Shown piece after piece: positions 8,967 to 16,948 of a stretch of DNA of 64,000 nt. Position numbers and translations under genes: made by a program. The notes beneath the pieces were generated by a model. The model ran no database searches, had not been told where the DNA came from, and saw nothing but the letters and a program-made list of their open reading frames with translations. This DNA is from UBA9676 sp963741615. Its GTDB lineage: Bacteria > Actinomycetota > Actinomycetes > Streptosporangiales > Streptosporangiaceae. The stretch lies in contig CAVUIU010000019.1 in the NCBI GenBank assembly GCA_963741615.1, positions 124,001-188,000 of the forward strand, read 5' to 3'. Numbering within the stretch: the stretch's first letter is position 1; each line of letters begins with the position of its first letter.

Positions 8967-10493
8967 TCAGTTCTGGCCGCCCGACAGCTTGTCACGCAGC
9001 GCCGCGAGCGCCTCATCGGAGGCGAGCGCACCGGACGGGGTGTTGTCCTCCTCGTCGCCGCGGCTGGCCGACGATGACGACGAGCTGCGGCTGCCGCCGG
9101 CGGAGCCGGCGTCGCCCTCGCCGCTGCCGTGCTCGCCTTCCTCGGCCTCTTCCTGGGCCTTGTTGCGTGCCTCGGTGACCTGGCGGCGGTGTGCCTCGAA
9201 ACGGGACCGCGCCTCGGCGTACTGGTGCTCCCATTCCTCGCGCTGCGAGTCGTACCCTTCCAGCCACTCGCCCGAGTCCGGGTCGAAGCCGTCCGGGTAG
9301 ACATAGTTGCCCTGGTCGTCGTAGGTGGCCGGCATGCCGTACAGGGTCGGGTCGAAGTCGTCTCCGACCGCCTCGCCGATCGTGCCCTCGTTCGCCTGCT
9401 TGAGCGACAGGCTGATCCGGCGCCGGTCCAGGTCGATGTCGATGATCTTGACGAAGATCTCGTCGCCGACCTGCACGACCTGCTCGGGGATCTCCACGTG
9501 CCGGTCGGCGAGCTCGGAGATGTGCACCAGGCCCTCGATGCCCTCCTCGACCCGCACGAAGGCGCCGAACGGCACCAGCTTGGTGACCCGCCCCGGGACG
9601 ACCTGGCCGATCTGGTGGGTGCGCGCGAACTGCTGCCAGGGGTCTTCCTGCGTGGACTTCAGCGACAGCGAGACCCGCTCGCGGTCCATGTCCACATCCA
9701 GCACCTCGACGGTGACCTCCTGGCCGACCTCGACCACCTCACCCGGGTGGTCGATGTGCTTCCAGGACAGCTCAGACACGTGCACGAGGCCGTCCACACC
9801 ACCAAGGTCCACGAACGCGCCGAAGTTGACGATGGAGGACACGACGCCCTTGCGGATCTGGCCCTTCTGGAGCGTGTTGAGGAAGTTCTGGCGGACCTCG
9901 GACTGGGTCTGCTCCAGCCACGCCCGGCGGGACAGCACCACGTTGTTGCGGTTCTTGTCCAGCTCGATGATCTTCGCCTCGATCTCCCTGCCCACATACG
10001 GCTGCAGGTCACGGACCCGGCGCATCTCCACCAGCGAGGCAGGCAGGAACCCGCGCAGGCCGATGTCGAGGATGAGGCCGCCCTTGACGACCTCGATGAC
10101 GGTGCCGGTGACGACGCCGTCCTCCTCCTTGATCTTCTCGATCGTGCCCCAGGCGCGCTCGTACTGCGCACGCTTCTTGGACAGGATCAGCCGGCCCTCC
10201 TTGTCCTCCTTCTGCAGGACAAGGGCCTCGATGTGCTCGCCGGTCTTGACCACGTCATGCGGGTCGACATCATGCTTGATCGACAGCTCGCGGGAGGGGA
10301 TGACCCCTTCGGTCTTGTACCCGATGTCGAGCAAGACCTCGTCTCGATCGACCTTGACGACCGTCCCTTCGACGATGTCGCCGTCATTGAAATACTTGAT
10401 GGTCTCGTCGATCGCGGCGAGGAAGGCCTCCTCGGACCCGATGTCGTTGACCGCTACCTTGGGGGTCGGATTGGCCTCAGTGCTGCTCGTCAT
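8967..10493 (-). CDS. rpsA: 30S ribosomal protein S1
   Basis: Binds mRNA at the 30S platform and aids initiation. The 508-residue protein starts at the ATG at 10493, with GGAG about 11 nt upstream; an in-frame extension to 10559 is rejected because MTSSTEANP is the typical start. Four S1 (OB-fold) domains follow one another at about residues 35-105, 120-190, 205-275 and 290-365, each with the G-x-V-x3-V and GLVH(V/I)SE pattern in the latter two. As in other actinobacteria there are four rather than six repeats. The C-terminal 130 residues are charged and then Ser/Gly-rich, presumably disordered. It is the first gene after a good vegetative promoter. Confidence 0.97.
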   Translation of the reverse strand: MTSSTEANPTPKVAVNDIGSEEAFLAAIDETIKYFNDGDIVEGTVVKVDRDEVLLDIGYKTEGVIPSRELSIKHDVDPHDVVKTGEHIEALVLQKEDKEGRLILSKKRAQYERAWGTIEKIKEEDGVVTGTVIEVVKGGLILDIGLRGFLPASLVEMRRVRDLQPYVGREIEAKIIELDKNRNNVVLSRRAWLEQTQSEVRQNFLNTLQKGQIRKGVVSSIVNFGAFVDLGGVDGLVHVSELSWKHIDHPGEVVEVGQEVTVEVLDVDMDRERVSLSLKSTQEDPWQQFARTHQIGQVVPGRVTKLVPFGAFVRVEEGIEGLVHISELADRHVEIPEQVVQVGDEIFVKIIDIDLDRRRISLSLKQANEGTIGEAVGDDFDPTLYGMPATYDDQGNYVYPDGFDPDSGEWLEGYDSQREEWEHQYAEARSRFEAHRRQVTEARNKAQEEAEEGEHGSGEGDAGSAGGSRSSSSSSASRGDEEDNTPSGALASDEALAALRDKLSGGQN

Positions 10494-10679
10494 GTGTGGA
10501 TTGGCTCCGGCGGACAGAAAATAGATGGATGGGTGCGCGTGCACGGCCAAGCCCGCCACATGGGGCCCACAGGTCTACTGGACTTGCCTGGCCGACCTGA
10601 CCAGTCGCGGTTTGCCTCGACGGCTATCCGCGGCTGTGCCTGGCCATGGCGGACTGCACCAGAACACGGCGCAGCGTTC

Positions 10680-10708
10680 AGGATATGAGAGTCGACCCAC
10701 CCGGTCAA
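10680..10708 (-). promoter_or_regulatory. Putative vegetative (principal sigma) promoter for rpsA
   Basis: On the minus strand TTGACC (10703-10708) is followed after exactly 17 nt by TATCCT (10680-10685). Transcription would begin near 10673, giving an rpsA leader of about 180 nt. The 371-nt polA-rpsA gap (10494-10864) holds no other gene. It also contains a weak 7-bp hairpin (CGGCACC at 10752 with GGTGCCG at 10783) that might end polA transcription; I am not confident of that. Confidence 0.6.
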
Positions 10709-10864
10709 TTGAAGCCACCAACCTGTGACCTCTTACGTGCCCCCAGCGGCCCGGCACCGGGGGTGCGCACAGCGCGGGCGGGGGTGCCGCGTCCGGAGCG
10801 TAAAAGAGGCCGAAGGCCGAAGCGCAGGACGCGGTGCCCACGTCCGCGCCCCACGACGAACCCG

Positions 10865-13633
10865 TCAGTGCCCCGCATCCTCCCAGGTGCGGCCGGTGCC
10901 GAAGGAGACGGCCAGCGGGACGGTGAGGCCGAACGCCCCGCACATGGTCTGGCTCACGAGCGCGCGCAGGTCGTCGAGCTCGCCGCGGGCGACTTCGAAG
11001 ACGAGCTCGTCGTGTACCTGGAGCAGCATCCGCGACGCCAGGCCCCGCGCGCGGAGCGCGCGGTCCACCTCCAGCATGGCGACCTTGATGATGTCGGCCG
11101 CCGATCCCTGGATTGGCGCGTTGAGCGCCATCCGTTCCGCCATTTCCCTGCGCTGCCGGTTGTCGGAGGTCAGATCGGGCAGGTAGCGGCGGCGGCCGAG
11201 GATGGTCTGGGTGTAGCCGTCCTTGCGGGCCTGGACCACGATCTCGTGGAGGTAGTCGCGTATCCCGCCGAACTGCTGGAAGTACTCCTCCATCAGCCCG
11301 CGCGCCTCGTCGGGGGTGATGTGCAGCTGCTGGGACAGGCCGTAGGCGGACAGGCCGTACGCGAGCCCGTAATTCATCGCCTTGATCTTGCTGCGCAGCT
11401 CGACGGTCACCTCCGCCGGGGCCAGGCCGAACACACGGGAGGCGGTCTCGGCGTGGAAATCATGGCCGGAGACGAACGCCTCCGCCAGTGCGGTGTCGCC
11501 CGACAGGTGGGCCATGATGCGCAGCTCGATCTGGCTGTAGTCGGCGGTGAGCAGGCAGTCGTACCCGGCGCCGACCACGAAGCCCTGCCGGATGCGCCGG
11601 CCCTCCTCGGTCCGGATCGGGATGTTCTGCAGGTTGGGGTCGGTCGAGGACAGCCGGCCGGTGGCCGCGATCATCTGGTTGTAGGTCGTGTGGATGCGGC
11701 CGTCCTCGCCCGCCATCGGGATCAGCGAGTCCACGATGCTCTTGAGCCTGGCGACATCCCGGTGCCGCAGCAGGTACGCCAGCACGGGGTGCTCGGTCTG
11801 GGCGAGCAGCCCGGTCAGCGCCTCGGAGTCGGTGGTGTACCCGGTCTTGATCCGTTTGGTCTTGGGCAGGCCCAGCTCGGTGAACAGAACTTCCTGCAGC
11901 TGCTTGGGCGAGCCCAGGTTGAACTCCCGGCCCACCACCGCGTAGGCGGCCTGCTCGGCGGCCTTCACCTCACCGCCGAGGGTCGCCGACATCGCCGCGA
12001 AATGATCGGTGTCGGCGGCGATCCCCGCCCGCTCCATCCCGGCGAGCACCTCGATCAGGGGAAGCTCCACCTCGTGCAGCAGCGTGGTGGCGCCCCGCCG
12101 CTCAAGGTCCTGGTCAAGCGCGGTGCCGAGCTCGGCCGTGGCGCGGGCCTGCAGGACGAGGGCGGCCGCGGCCTGCGCCTCGCCATCGTCGTCGCCGTCT
12201 TCGGAGCCGGACAGGTCGAGCGCGAGCTGCCCGGTGGCGACCTCGTCGGCGGGCTTCAGCTCCTTGCCCAGATAGCGCAGGACCAGGTCGGCCAGGTCGA
12301 AGGAGCGCTGGCCGGGCAGGGCGAGGTAGGCGGCGAGCGCGGTGTCGGTGGTCAGCCCGGCCACGGTGAGGCCGTGGGCGGCCAGGGCGTGGATCGGGCC
12401 CTTGGCGTCGTGCATCGCCTTGGGCCGGGCCGGGTCGGCCAGCCAGGCCGCCAGCGCCTGCTCGTCGTCCTCGGTGAGCGTGGCCGGGTCGAGATAGGCG
12501 CCGGCCCCGTCGGGAGTGGCCAGGGCCAGCCCGGCCAGGGTCCCGGTGCCTCTCGCCCAGGTCCCGGCGGTCGCGACGCCGGTACGGCCCTCGTCCGCCG
12601 CGTGCTCGGCCAGCCAGCCGGCCACTTCCTCGGGGCCGGGCAGCGCGATCTCCACGTCGAACGCCTCGGCGGCCTCGCCGCCCGCGGGCCCGGGAGCGGC
12701 GGTCACCCCGGCGATTCCGTTCGGCAGCGTGGAGTAGAGGCGGTCCCGCAGGACCCGGAACTGGAGGGTGTCGAACAGCTGGTGGATCTGCTCCCGGTCC
12801 CAGGCGGCGGGGCGCAGGTCCGCCGGCCCCACCTCCAGCGGGACGTCGCGGGCGAGCTCGGTGAGCTGCCGGTTGCGCAGCACGTCGGACAGGTGCTCGC
12901 GGAGCTTGTCCCCGGCCTTGCTCTTGACCTCGTCCACCCGGTCCACGAGCTCGGCCAGCGAGCCGAACTCGGCGATCCACTTGGCCGCGGTCTTCTCGCC
13001 GACCCCCGGGATACTCGGCAGATTGTCGCTGGGATCACCGCGCAGCGCGGCGAAGTCCGGGTACTGGGCCGGGGTGAGGCCGTACTTGGCGGCGACCTCC
13101 TCCGGCGTGAAGCGGGTCATCTCACTGATGCCGCGCCGGGTCATCAGCGCGGTGGTGCGGGAGTCCACGAGCTGGAGCACGTCCCGGTCGCCGGTGACGA
13201 TGAGAACGTCGAAACCCGCCTGCTCCGCCTCGGTGGTGAGGGTGGCGATGATGTCGTCGGCCTCGAACCCGGCCACCGACAGCCGCGGGATGCCCAGCGC
13301 GTCGAGCACCTCGAAGATGAGGCTGAGCTGGCTGCGGAAGTCCGCCGGGGTCTCCCGCCGGTTCGCCTTGTACTCGACGTACTGCTCATGCCGGAAGGTG
13401 GGCTCGCTGCGGTCGAAGGCGACCGCCACGTGGGTCGGCTGCTCATCGCGCAGCACGTTGATGAGCATGGCGGTGAAGCCGTAGACGGCGTTGGTCGGCT
13501 GGCCGGTCGTGGTGGAGAAGTTCTCCAGCGGCAGCGCGAAGAACGCCCGGTAGGCCAGGGAGTGGCCGTCCAGCAGCAGCAGCCGGTCTTGCTGCTTGCC
13601 TGCGGAAGGGGCCTGGGCCGGCTTCGTCGCCAC
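10865..13633 (-). CDS. polA: DNA polymerase I
   Basis: Gap-filling and primer-removing polymerase. The 922-residue protein has a 5'-nuclease domain (about 1-300; LLLDGHSLAYRAFFAL, the GDRDVLQLV and GDPSDNLPSIPGVGEKTAAKW motifs), a middle domain (about 330-510) and the polymerase domain (about 520-922) with motif A DYSQIELRIMAHLSGD, the RRREMAERMALNAPIQGSAAD region and motif C LLQVHDELVFE. The middle domain lacks the DxE and other metal-binding acids of a working 3'-5' exonuclease, as in mycobacterial PolA, so proofreading is not expected. The GTG start at 13633 fits a leaderless transcript. Confidence 0.97.
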   Translation of the reverse strand: MATKPAQAPSAGKQQDRLLLLDGHSLAYRAFFALPLENFSTTTGQPTNAVYGFTAMLINVLRDEQPTHVAVAFDRSEPTFRHEQYVEYKANRRETPADFRSQLSLIFEVLDALGIPRLSVAGFEADDIIATLTTEAEQAGFDVLIVTGDRDVLQLVDSRTTALMTRRGISEMTRFTPEEVAAKYGLTPAQYPDFAALRGDPSDNLPSIPGVGEKTAAKWIAEFGSLAELVDRVDEVKSKAGDKLREHLSDVLRNRQLTELARDVPLEVGPADLRPAAWDREQIHQLFDTLQFRVLRDRLYSTLPNGIAGVTAAPGPAGGEAAEAFDVEIALPGPEEVAGWLAEHAADEGRTGVATAGTWARGTGTLAGLALATPDGAGAYLDPATLTEDDEQALAAWLADPARPKAMHDAKGPIHALAAHGLTVAGLTTDTALAAYLALPGQRSFDLADLVLRYLGKELKPADEVATGQLALDLSGSEDGDDDGEAQAAAALVLQARATAELGTALDQDLERRGATTLLHEVELPLIEVLAGMERAGIAADTDHFAAMSATLGGEVKAAEQAAYAVVGREFNLGSPKQLQEVLFTELGLPKTKRIKTGYTTDSEALTGLLAQTEHPVLAYLLRHRDVARLKSIVDSLIPMAGEDGRIHTTYNQMIAATGRLSSTDPNLQNIPIRTEEGRRIRQGFVVGAGYDCLLTADYSQIELRIMAHLSGDTALAEAFVSGHDFHAETASRVFGLAPAEVTVELRSKIKAMNYGLAYGLSAYGLSQQLHITPDEARGLMEEYFQQFGGIRDYLHEIVVQARKDGYTQTILGRRRYLPDLTSDNRQRREMAERMALNAPIQGSAADIIKVAMLEVDRALRARGLASRMLLQVHDELVFEVARGELDDLRALVSQTMCGAFGLTVPLAVSFGTGRTWEDAGH

Positions 13634-13639
13634 GCCGGA

Positions 13640-13645
13640 AGTCTA
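13640..13645 (-). promoter_or_regulatory. Putative -10 element for leaderless polA transcript
   Basis: TAGACT on the minus strand ends 6 nt before the polA GTG, the spacing expected if transcription starts at the start codon. It fits the actinobacterial TAnnnT pattern. A poor -35 (TTCCGA, 16 nt away) precedes it, and no ribosome site is present before the GTG. Leaderless mRNAs are common in actinobacteria; this is inference. Confidence 0.4.
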
Positions 13646-13682
13646 GTGGCCAGCGCCGACATCGGAACGCAGTCCCGGCCGG

Positions 13683-13720
13683 CGGCCGGGCGGGCACCCG
13701 TGCGCGTGCCCGCCCGGCCG
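13683..13720 (-). terminator. Strong GC hairpin terminator after the aldose epimerase gene
   Basis: A perfect 15-bp stem (13683-13697 with 13706-13720) closes an 8-nt loop in the 117-nt gap between galM and polA. It lies just past the galM stop on the transcribed strand. There is no T-tract, as usual for intrinsic terminators of high-GC actinobacteria. It would isolate galM from polA transcription. Confidence 0.7.
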
Positions 13721-13750
13721 TGTCAGCCGGTCCGGACGCGGCTCAGCCGG

Positions 13751-15115
13751 TCACGACGAGAACTGGTAGATGGTTGTCGAGTTGAATACCTGGCCGACCT
13801 TCAGCTCCGTGGAGGGGAAGCTGGGCTGGTTCGGCGAGTCCGGGAAGTGCTGGGTCTCGAACGTGTAACCCGCGCTCTGCCGGTAGGTGTGCCCGCTGAT
13901 CCCCACCAGCGTGCCGGTGAGGAAGTTGCCGCTGTAGAACTGCACGCCCGGCTGGTCGGTCCAGACGGTCAGCTCACGCCCGCTGCGCAGGTCCCGCGCG
14001 CGGGCGGCGAGGTTGAGCCCGAGCGGGCCGGTGCTGGCGGGGGTCTGCTTGTTCAGCACCCAGTTGTGGTCATAGCCCTGGGCGATGAGCAGCTGGTGGA
14101 ACCCGCCGCCGTTGTCAGGGGCGCTGACGTCGCCGATCCGGGCGCCGATCGGGTGCGGGCTCGTGAAATCGAACGGCGTGCCCGCGACCGGTGCCTGCAC
14201 GCCGGTCGGGATCTGGGTCGTGTCCGTCGGCGTGTACCTGTCCGCGTTGATCTGGACCAGCTGACCGTAGGCCGAGCCCGGGACGGAGTCCTCGCCGGCC
14301 AGGTTGAAGTAGTCGTGGTTGGTGAAGTTGATCACCGTGTTCTGGCCCTTGACCGTGGCGTGGTAGTGCATGGCGAGCTGGCTGAAGTTGTTCAGCGTGA
14401 AGGTGACGGTCAGGGTGAGCGTGCCCGGGTAGCCCGTGCAGTTGCAGCTGGGCTCGAACTTCGAGCCCTCGTCGCCGTTCGGGCTGACCAGCGTCATGGC
14501 CACGCCAACCGCACGGCGGACCTTGACCACGTGCGCCGACCAGATGTGGTTGCCGAAGCCGACGAAGCCGCCATGCAGGCTGTTGCCGTTGTTGTTGATC
14601 GGCAGCGTGTAGGTCTGCAGGCCGTTCTTCTGCTGCAGCTGGAACGTGCCCTTGGCGATCCGGTTGCCGTAGCGGCCGATGGTCTCGCCGAAGTAGGGAC
14701 CGCCGGCGGCCGGCGGCGGCGGGCTGTCGAAGTCAACGTAGTCCTTGAGCGTCTTGAAGCCGAGGATGACGTCAGCACGGCGGCCGTTGCGGCCTGGCAC
14801 GGTGATCGACTGCTGGGTCGCGCCATAGGTGAGCAGCTTGACCTGCATGCCGCGGCAGTTGGTGAGCGTGTACCGGAACACCGGGGTGGGCTTGCCGGTG
14901 TAGGGCTCGACAGCGGTGCCGAAGAACTGCTTGGAGATGGTGGGGCTGCACTGGCCCCCGGACGTGACCGGGGCCTGGCGCATCGCCAGCGTGCCGGTCA
15001 CGCCGAGCGCGATCACGCCGGCCATCGCGACCCCGGCCCGGGGCGCACGGAGGCGGGCTCCCGGCCGCGCGGCCGGGCTGGCGGGCTTCCTGGCACGTGT
15101 TAATAGCAAACGCAT
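13751..15115 (-). CDS. Secreted or membrane-anchored aldose 1-epimerase (mutarotase)
   Basis: Interconverts alpha and beta anomers of aldoses such as galactose or glucose. The 454-residue protein has a basic N-terminus (residues 1-27) and a hydrophobic stretch (about 28-45), then a galactose mutarotase fold from about residue 60. Catalytic features visible are GETIGRYGNRI (substrate Arg), NSLHGG and NFTNHDYFNLAGE (the acid His) and the base Glu in TFETQHFPD. The hydrophobic leader and the thin coverage of Lys suggest export, unlike the cytosolic GalM of sugar operons. Codon 5 is TTA, a rare codon in this genome type. The ATG at 15115 has GGGAAGC upstream. It stands alone, divergent from the thioesterase gene. 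Confidence 0.88.
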   Translation of the reverse strand: MRLLLTRARKPASPAARPGARLRAPRAGVAMAGVIALGVTGTLAMRQAPVTSGGQCSPTISKQFFGTAVEPYTGKPTPVFRYTLTNCRGMQVKLLTYGATQQSITVPGRNGRRADVILGFKTLKDYVDFDSPPPPAAGGPYFGETIGRYGNRIAKGTFQLQQKNGLQTYTLPINNNGNSLHGGFVGFGNHIWSAHVVKVRRAVGVAMTLVSPNGDEGSKFEPSCNCTGYPGTLTLTVTFTLNNFSQLAMHYHATVKGQNTVINFTNHDYFNLAGEDSVPGSAYGQLVQINADRYTPTDTTQIPTGVQAPVAGTPFDFTSPHPIGARIGDVSAPDNGGGFHQLLIAQGYDHNWVLNKQTPASTGPLGLNLAARARDLRSGRELTVWTDQPGVQFYSGNFLTGTLVGISGHTYRQSAGYTFETQHFPDSPNQPSFPSTELKVGQVFNSTTIYQFSS

Positions 15116-15357
15116 GGACGCTTCCCTTCATGTGGATCCGTTTGCCCGATATGTTCATCCACCCCGGCCCGGGAGGTAGGCACTTCCGCACAGAATCCCT
15201 AGTGTTTCTTGTGCGTTCCTGTTTGGTTGGCCACCGGACGGCCCCGCGCGACCCGCCGCCCCCGGCGTTCGTGATCCGGGCACCGGGAGCCGGGCAGCCC
15301 GTGGCCGGGTCTCTAAGCTTCGGTACGGCGGCAGTCGCCGGACAACCGGAGGTGGCG

Positions 15358-15807
15358 GTGGAGCAGGACAGCGCGCAGCGGATCACCGAGGCGTTCCTGG
15401 CCGGGAGCAAGGACACGCTCGTCAACAGGATGGGGATCACGCTCCTGGAGGCGACCGCCCAGCGCGTCGTGGCCACCATGCCCGTGGCCGGCAACACCCA
15501 GCCCTACGGGCTGCTGCATGGCGGGGCGTCGTGCGTGCTCGCGGAGACGCTCGGCTCACTCGGCTCGGCGCTGCACGCCGGCCCGGACCGGGTCACGGTC
15601 GGCATCGAGATCAGCGCGACCCACCATCGGGCCGCGTCCGCGGGGCAGGTGACCGGGATCGCCACCCTGCTGCACGGCGGCCGCACCACCACCACCTACG
15701 AGGTCGTGATCAGCGACGAACAAGGGCGGCGGGTCTGCACGTCGCGGCTCACCTGCCTGCTCATCGACCGCGTCCCGGGGAAGGACGGCACGCGGCGCGC
15801 CGGCTGA
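15358..15807 (+). CDS. Hotdog-fold thioesterase, PaaI/YdiI type
   Basis: Probable acyl-CoA thioesterase. From the GTG at 15358, with CCGGAGG 5 nt upstream, the protein is 149 residues, the usual size for single hotdog enzymes. The signature region is PYGLLHGGASCVLAETLGS, in which the HGG motif positions the thioester and Glu is the likely catalytic acid; VGIEISATHHRAASAGQVTG follows, as in YdiI/PaaI. The frame is open for 87 codons further upstream, but that part has no sensible sequence. The 242-nt divergent gap to galM contains no other gene. The physiological acyl-CoA is unknown. Confidence 0.88.
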   Translation: MEQDSAQRITEAFLAGSKDTLVNRMGITLLEATAQRVVATMPVAGNTQPYGLLHGGASCVLAETLGSLGSALHAGPDRVTVGIEISATHHRAASAGQVTGIATLLHGGRTTTTYEVVISDEQGRRVCTSRLTCLLIDRVPGKDGTRRAG

Positions 15808-16123
15808 GGCCGGGCCGCCGCGGCGAAAGGCCAGCGTGACTGCGCGTGCCGCCGTGTACGCGGCACGCCACCATGCACACGATTCCCGAAGGAATGTTTA
15901 CGGCATTACGGCCAGCGAATGAGCATGCCTTTGCGCGGCAAGCCCGCCGGTCGCTAACGTGGGCGGAGGACCCGGGGAGCCGAGTAGAGAACGTGTCGGC
16001 CCGGGGAAGGCCGACACGGCACCAAAGGCTTCCCGGGTTCCCAGGCCGGCCGGTAACCGGACCGGCCCGGCAGCCGCCGCCGTCCGGTGCGGCTGGGCGG
16101 CCCGTGACGTCCCCCGGCGCGGC
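15808..16123. other. Intergenic stretch without recognisable features
   Basis: This 316-nt gap lies between the stops of the convergent thioesterase and PdtaR genes. It contains a somewhat AT-richer patch near 15880-15915 but I see no gene, no convincing hairpin and no repeat. Confidence 0.5.
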
Positions 16124-16756
16124 TCAGCGGGCGCCGCCCTCATCCGCGGCCGCGCCGCCCGGCGCACGCTCCGGGAGAGCCCCTGCCAGGACGTCCTCGG
16201 CCACCGCCCGCATGCTCACCCGGCGGTCCATCGAGGTCTTCTGGATCCAGCGGAACGCCTCCGGCTCGGAGAACCCGCGCTCGGACTGCAGCCGGCCCTT
16301 GGCCCGGTCCAGGACTTTGCGTACCTCGAGCCGCTCCCGCAAGGTCCCCACCTCGGTGCCCAGGGCCGATATCTCCTGGAAACGGCTGACCGCGATCTCG
16401 ATGGCGGGCACCAGGTCGGCCTTCGTGAACGGCTTGACCAGATACGCCATGGCCCCCGCGTCCCGCGCCCGCTCCACCAGTTCCCGCTGTGAGAAGGCGG
16501 TCAGGATCACCACCGGCGCGATGTGCCCCGCCGCGATCCGCTCGGCGGCCGTGATCCCATCCAGGACGGGCATCTTGACGTCGAGGATCACCAGGTCCGG
16601 TTTCAGCGCCGAGGCGAGTTCCACCGCTTTCTCACCGTCGCCCGCCTCGCCCGCCACCTCGTATCCCTCTTCCTCAAGCATCTCCTTGAGGTCGAGCCGG
16701 ATCAGCGCCTCATCTTCGGCGATCACAACGCGGACCGGTGTCTGGCTCACAGGCAC
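16124..16756 (-). CDS. pdtaR: ANTAR-domain response regulator, PdtaR type
   Basis: Two-component regulator acting on RNA antitermination. The 210-residue protein has a receiver domain (about 8-125) with the acidic pair in AEDEALIR, the phospho-acceptor Asp59 in VILDVKMP, Thr in LTAFS and Lys in VKPF. A short coiled coil (EISALGTEVGTLRERL) leads to the C-terminal ANTAR domain (about 128-185; KVLDRAKGRLQSERGFSEPEAFRWIQK), which binds dual-hexaloop RNA terminators. This layout matches M. tuberculosis PdtaR. The cognate kinase PdtaS is not in the window. The start may be the GTG two codons downstream (16750), which lies 7 nt after a TACGCT -10-like sequence. The 20-residue tail is disordered. Confidence 0.92.
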   Translation of the reverse strand: MPVSQTPVRVVIAEDEALIRLDLKEMLEEEGYEVAGEAGDGEKAVELASALKPDLVILDVKMPVLDGITAAERIAAGHIAPVVILTAFSQRELVERARDAGAMAYLVKPFTKADLVPAIEIAVSRFQEISALGTEVGTLRERLEVRKVLDRAKGRLQSERGFSEPEAFRWIQKTSMDRRVSMRAVAEDVLAGALPERAPGGAAADEGGAR

Positions 16757-16821
16757 GAGCGTACCGAAAGCAGGTAGATTGACGTCGGTCGCACCTGCCG
16801 GGAGATGCCGCAGCCGACCAC

Positions 16822-16896
16822 GCCCCGGTAGCCCAACCGGTAGCAGGCAATGGCCTCAAAAACCATACAGTGTGGGTTCGAATCCCACCCGGGGCA
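16822..16896 (+). tRNA. tRNA with CAA (Leu) anticodon but a short variable loop
   Basis: A full cloverleaf can be drawn: 7-bp acceptor stem (16822-16828 with 16889-16895), D arm with GG at 16839-16840, anticodon stem 16850-16854/16862-16866 with a C-A mismatch next to the loop, T33 at 16856, anticodon CAA at 16857-16859, and a perfect T arm (GTGGG, TTCGAAT, CCCAC; 16872-16888). The discriminator is A and CCA is not encoded. The variable loop is only 5 nt (16867-16871), whereas bacterial tRNA-Leu normally has a long variable arm. It is therefore either a non-standard Leu tRNA or a tRNA charged with something else. Confidence 0.75.
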
Positions 16897-16948
16897 CGCA
16901 GTGATGTGCGAAGCGGCGCCGTGCGGGCGGGCTGGCGGCGCCGGAGAG

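Noticed and set aside
8951..9304. N-terminal extension of CoaE giving a 322-residue protein
   Set aside because: The extra part is Arg/Ser/Thr nonsense read through rpsA in another frame; GTG at 8950 precedes the P-loop correctly.
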